Shown here piece after piece: positions 7,103 to 10,000 of a DNA stretch of 10,000 bases; position 1 is the stretch's first letter; every line of letters begins with the position of its first letter. The notes under the pieces are model-generated. The model ran no database searches. It saw only the letters and a list, made by a program, of their open reading frames with translations, and was not told where the DNA came from. The stretch comes from Rheinheimera sp. GTDB taxonomy: Bacteria; Pseudomonadota; Gammaproteobacteria; Enterobacterales; Alteromonadaceae. Location: assembly GCF_020217005.1 (NCBI RefSeq), contig NZ_JAIWOI010000273.1:1-10000 (forward strand). The letters are read 5' to 3'. Made by a program: the position numbers and the translations under genes.

Positions 7103-7123
7103 GGGCTGGGGGTTACCCAGCCC
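7103..7123 (-). terminator. GC-rich hairpin between the deacetylase gene and trkH
   Basis: A perfect 8-bp stem GGGCTGGG/CCCAGCCC (7103-7110 with 7116-7123) with a 5-nt loop begins 8 nt after the deacetylase stop. Neither strand has a T-tract after it, so it is not a canonical Rho-independent terminator. It may pause transcription or protect the 3' end of the upstream mRNA. Confidence 0.4.
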
Positions 7124-7131
7124 ACAGTTTG

Positions 7132-8049
7132 TTACAACTGGCCCTTCAGATAACTCACCACACTGCGGGCTAAAGGGCTATGTTCGTAGCCACCTTCGAG
7201 CATAGAGACCAAACGTCCGCCGCAGAACTGGTCTGCCAGTTGCTTCAGTTGCTGCCCAAGCCACAAATAATCTAATTCTGTGAGTTTCATCTGACCCATA
7301 TCATCTTCGATATGGGCGTCAAAACCCGCAGAGACCAGTACCAGTTCAGGTTGGAATGCCTGCATGAGTGGCAACCATTCTTCGTTAAATCGACGTTGAT
7401 ACAAAGCACCAGTAGTACCAGCAGCTAAAGGCATTTTGACAATGGATGAGCTATGGCTGACGGGGTCTGTGTATGGATAAAACGGATGCTGAAATGACGA
7501 GAAAAATTTGACTCTGAGCTCATGTTGGAAAATATCTTCAGTGCCATTGCCATGGTGCACGTCAAAATCCACAATAAGCACACGTCCCAAATCATACTGC
7601 TGCATGGCATAAGCTGCAGCTATGGCAATGTTATTAAATACACAAAAGCCTTTGGCCGCTCTGAATTCTGCATGATGACCAGGAGGGCGTATTAAACAAA
7701 AAGCCTGAGTGTCTGGCTGCTGCATTACCAAATCCACTGCATTAATGCCGGAACCAGCCGAATACAAAGCGGCATTTAAGGATTTTGCATTCACCTGAGT
7801 ATCATCGTCCAGCCAGATATGGCCTGTATCAGGCACTGCGTCAAACACATGGTCGACATAAGCGGGGTCGTGAGCTAAATACAACTGTTCCATACTGGCC
7901 GGAGTAGCATCGCGTTGTTGCACCACAAATTCCAGACCAGAACTTAATAACTGGTCTTGTATGGCGTAAATACGGGACGCTGCTTCCGGATGATCCAGGC
8001 CTATGTCGTACGATAAACAACGGCCATGGCTGAAGATCACTAAACTCAT
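7132..8049 (-). CDS. Histone deacetylase-family (arginase/deacetylase fold) protein
   Basis: Zinc-dependent deacetylase of 305 aa, close to the usual length of bacterial class II HDAC-like and AcuC/AphA-type enzymes. Visible motifs in order: DHPEAASR (19-26), RPPGHHAE (121-128) with the catalytic histidine pair H125/H126, GFCVFNN (134-140), VDFDVHHGNGT (160-170) with zinc ligands D163 and H165, SAGFDAH (240-246) with the third ligand D244, and LEGGY (284-288) with the transition-state tyrosine Y288. No signal peptide is seen, so it is cytoplasmic. The substrate could be acetyl-lysine proteins, acetylpolyamines or another acylated small molecule; the sequence alone does not decide. ATG 8049 directly follows the stop codon of the CoA-transferase/GNAT gene, with AGAGA 8 nt upstream, so the two are co-translated. 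That context favours a role in acetyl metabolism or protein deacetylation. Confidence 0.94.
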   Translation of the reverse strand: MSLVIFSHGRCLSYDIGLDHPEAASRIYAIQDQLLSSGLEFVVQQRDATPASMEQLYLAHDPAYVDHVFDAVPDTGHIWLDDDTQVNAKSLNAALYSAGSGINAVDLVMQQPDTQAFCLIRPPGHHAEFRAAKGFCVFNNIAIAAAYAMQQYDLGRVLIVDFDVHHGNGTEDIFQHELRVKFFSSFQHPFYPYTDPVSHSSSIVKMPLAAGTTGALYQRRFNEEWLPLMQAFQPELVLVSAGFDAHIEDDMGQMKLTELDYLWLGQQLKQLADQFCGGRLVSMLEGGYEHSPLARSVVSYLKGQL

Positions 8050-9915
8050 TTAAGATTTCTCTGATTCAACCGATTTTAACGGTAGCTCTAAATACACTTC
8101 ATCCGGATCGCCGCTGGCGATACGCTTAAATCCAGCTTTTTCGAATACCTTTTGCATCGGCTTGTTGTCGGCCCGGACATAAGCCAACATGCGGTTCAAA
8201 TCGCGCATTCGGGCTATTCTGATCATTTCGTCCAGTAATCGTCTGGCCATGCCTTTGCCATGATGTTTTTCGCGCGTGACAAATGCCACTTCTGCACTGT
8301 TGTCACTTTCATTCAGGTAGTAACGGCCCACCGCCTGAATTTCCAGTATTGAACCTTGCTGTTTTACAATACAAAGTGCTAAATCACGTGACTGATCGAC
8401 ACTGACCAGAGTACAGGATTTCTCTCTGCTCATTTGTTTAGGATGGTGGTTGTACCTAAGCAGCAAGGTTTCTTTGGTATGCGAGTAAAAAAACTCCTGC
8501 AATCTGCGTTCGTCCGCTGGGTTAAGCGCTCGTAAATCGAACTGCTCACCTGCAATAGTTAAAGTTTTTAACCCGACCTTGCCCAGTTCAACCACATCTT
8601 TGGGGTAATCTTTTTGATAATGTGGTACCCAATAGCGGGTTCGTACTTCGTCCAGCAGTTGTTTACGAAACTTTGGGTGGGCGACTCGAATGAGCTCCAG
8701 TGCTCGTTCACGTATACTCTTACCCCGTAAAGAAGCCACGCCAAACTCTGTCACCACATAATGCACGTGACCACGAGAGGTGACTACGCCGCCACCTTCG
8801 GTGATGGTGGCCACTATGCGTGACACTGTACCATTTTTGGCAGTGGAAGGCAGGGCGATAATAGGTTTGCCGCCTTTACTCATAGAGGCGCCACGGCTGA
8901 AATCCACCTGACCACCAATGCCGCTGTAAAATTTGTGTCCTATGGAATCTGACACCACCTGGCCTGTTAAATCCACTTCTATGGCGCTGTTTATGGCAAT
9001 CATCGCATCGTTACGGGCAATATTGGTTGGTGAATTCACGTATTCGCTTGGGTAGAACTCGACATGAGGATTACCATCTACAAAGTCGTATAAAGCTTTA
9101 CTGCCCATACAAAAACTGGTGACGGTTTTGCCTGGATGAAAGGTTTTTTTTCTGTTGTTAATCACGCCTTTGGTGATCAGTTCCATCACACCGTCCGAAA
9201 TGACTTCTGAGTGCACTCCTAAATTTTTGTGGTTGCCCAAATAACGTAAAACGGCCTCAGGAATTTTGCCTATACCGAGCTGCAAGGTTGAACCATCCTC
9301 AATCAGCATCGACACATACTGACCAATGCGTTCAGTCACTTCATCCAGCACTGGAGGGGGTAATTCTGGCAGTTCTTCTTCCTGCTCAATAAAAGCGTGA
9401 ATTTGGCTTTGATGGATAAAGGTATACCCATTGGTGCGTGGCATCTTAGGGTTAATTTGCGCTATAACTTTTTTGGCAGAACGCACAGCGGCTGATACGG
9501 CATCAACTGATACTCCCAAAGAGCAGTATCCAAACGCATCAGGCGGGCTGACCATCACCAAAGCGGCGTCTAGAGGCAAAATTTCTTCTTTAAAAAGCGC
9601 TGGCACTTCAGATAAAAAACAAGGAGTGTAGTCGGCACGGCCTTCAGCAACCGCATTACGCACTTTATCACCAGCAATAAACAAGGCATTGATTTTAAAT
9701 AAGTCGCTGTAACGCTGTTCAGCCCAGCAGTTATCAGCCAGCACCATCAGTTGTACCAGCTCTATATCATGCAGGTTTTTAGTGCGAGCCATTAAATCGG
9801 CTAGCAAAGCCTGTGGTGCAGCGGCATGAGAGCCGATAAAAATGCGATTGCCTGACTGCAGCAGTGAACCCCAGTCCAGTGATTTCGCCGTAGATTTGTC
9901 TGAATTTTTGGCCAT
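8050..9915 (-). CDS. Acetyl-CoA hydrolase/CoA-transferase fused to a C-terminal GNAT acetyltransferase
   Basis: A 621-aa two-part cytoplasmic protein. Residues about 13-450 form a class I CoA-transferase/acetyl-CoA hydrolase of the 4-hydroxybutyrate CoA-transferase type. The expected nucleophile is E237 in GVHSEVISDG, preceded by LQLGIGKIPEAV (211-222) and followed by GIGGQVDFSRG, KPIIALPS and VVTEFGVASLRGKSIRER. Such enzymes move CoA between acetate and other acids or hydrolyse acetyl-CoA. Residues about 468-613 form a GNAT domain with the acetyl-CoA pyrophosphate loop HHGKGM (551-556), AYVRADN and FEKAGF. The single-domain family is about 430-500 aa, so the tail is a genuine fusion with no frameshift. 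ATG 9915 has AAGGA 6 nt upstream. It is the first gene of a two-gene operon with the deacetylase. The acetyl acceptor is unknown. Confidence 0.92.
   Translation of the reverse strand: MAKNSDKSTAKSLDWGSLLQSGNRIFIGSHAAAPQALLADLMARTKNLHDIELVQLMVLADNCWAEQRYSDLFKINALFIAGDKVRNAVAEGRADYTPCFLSEVPALFKEEILPLDAALVMVSPPDAFGYCSLGVSVDAVSAAVRSAKKVIAQINPKMPRTNGYTFIHQSQIHAFIEQEEELPELPPPVLDEVTERIGQYVSMLIEDGSTLQLGIGKIPEAVLRYLGNHKNLGVHSEVISDGVMELITKGVINNRKKTFHPGKTVTSFCMGSKALYDFVDGNPHVEFYPSEYVNSPTNIARNDAMIAINSAIEVDLTGQVVSDSIGHKFYSGIGGQVDFSRGASMSKGGKPIIALPSTAKNGTVSRIVATITEGGGVVTSRGHVHYVVTEFGVASLRGKSIRERALELIRVAHPKFRKQLLDEVRTRYWVPHYQKDYPKDVVELGKVGLKTLTIAGEQFDLRALNPADERRLQEFFYSHTKETLLLRYNHHPKQMSREKSCTLVSVDQSRDLALCIVKQQGSILEIQAVGRYYLNESDNSAEVAFVTREKHHGKGMARRLLDEMIRIARMRDLNRMLAYVRADNKPMQKVFEKAGFKRIASGDPDEVYLELPLKSVESEKS
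8058..8062 (-). promoter_or_regulatory. Ribosome binding site of the deacetylase gene
   Basis: AGAGA on the - strand lies 8 nt before ATG 8049, within the last codons of the CoA-transferase/GNAT gene. The stop TAA and start ATG abut (TAAATG), typical of translational coupling. Confidence 0.55.
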
Positions 9916-9921
9916 ACCGCA

Positions 9922-9926
9922 TCCTT
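9922..9926 (-). promoter_or_regulatory. Ribosome binding site of the CoA-transferase/GNAT gene
   Basis: AAGGA on the - strand lies 6 nt before ATG 9915 and supports that codon as the start. Confidence 0.75.
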
Positions 9927-9943
9927 TTTCTTTACCATGTCAG

Positions 9944-9956
9944 AATACAACGTATT
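9944..9956 (-). promoter_or_regulatory. Possible operator upstream of the CoA-transferase/GNAT operon
   Basis: AATAC-AAC-GTATT is a perfect 5-bp inverted repeat flanked by two GTCAG copies (9939-9943 and 9958-9962), 29 nt before the start codon. The - strand CTGACA at 9957-9962 resembles a -35 element, but no good -10 follows at the right spacing. A second short inverted repeat, CGAC-CTAA-GTCG, is at 9965-9976. The position suits a repressor or activator site; the regulator is not identified. Confidence 0.3.
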
Positions 9957-10000
9957 TGTCAGTGCGACCTAAGTCGATTTTGTCCGGCTTCTCCCCAAAA

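Noticed and set aside
7103-7123. Canonical Rho-independent terminator
   Set aside because: The stem is strong but no T-tract follows on either strand, so it is listed only as a low-confidence terminator-like hairpin.

Overview
The window looks like chromosomal DNA from a Gram-negative gammaproteobacterium. The best guess is an Alteromonadales/Chromatiales relative such as Rheinheimera or Alishewanella, judged from protein flavour, gene order and moderate base composition, not from any database search. I see no rRNA, tRNA, CRISPR array, intact insertion sequence or prophage gene.

Left block (2-3020, + strand): the end of an Entner-Doudoroff operon. It holds the 3' three quarters of edd (phosphogluconate dehydratase), glk (glucokinase, overlapping edd by 8 nt) and eda (KDPG aldolase, 4 nt after glk), closed by a clear Rho-independent terminator at 2996-3020. 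Glk makes glucose-6-phosphate, Edd makes KDPG and Eda splits it to pyruvate and glyceraldehyde-3-phosphate.

Gap (3021-3562): about 540 bases between two convergent operons, with no credible gene. It is rich in short inverted repeats, including a roughly 110-base element with nested inverted repeats at 3386-3494.

Middle block (7015 to 3563, - strand): trkH (potassium uptake channel subunit), a short KdpD-like histidine kinase and a KdpE-like response regulator. They are packed with a 1-nt gap and an ATGA overlap, so they almost certainly form one operon. No kdpFABC genes are in the window. A Kdp-type two-component pair is therefore coupled here to a Trk-type transporter. The kinase lacks the N-terminal KdpD/USP half of classical KdpD and has an unusual ATP-binding domain. 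Two near-identical direct repeats lie just upstream of trkH.

Right block (9915 to 7132, - strand): a protein fusing an acetyl-CoA hydrolase/CoA-transferase to a C-terminal GNAT acetyltransferase, followed with no gap by a class II-type histone deacetylase-family protein. This resembles a coupled acetyl-CoA metabolism and reversible acylation module (possible writer plus eraser). A GC-rich hairpin without a T-tract separates this block from trkH.

Most of the window is well-conserved metabolism and transport. The parts worth a second look are the Kdp-Trk operon with its unusual kinase, the CoA-transferase-GNAT plus deacetylase pair, and the structured convergent intergenic region.
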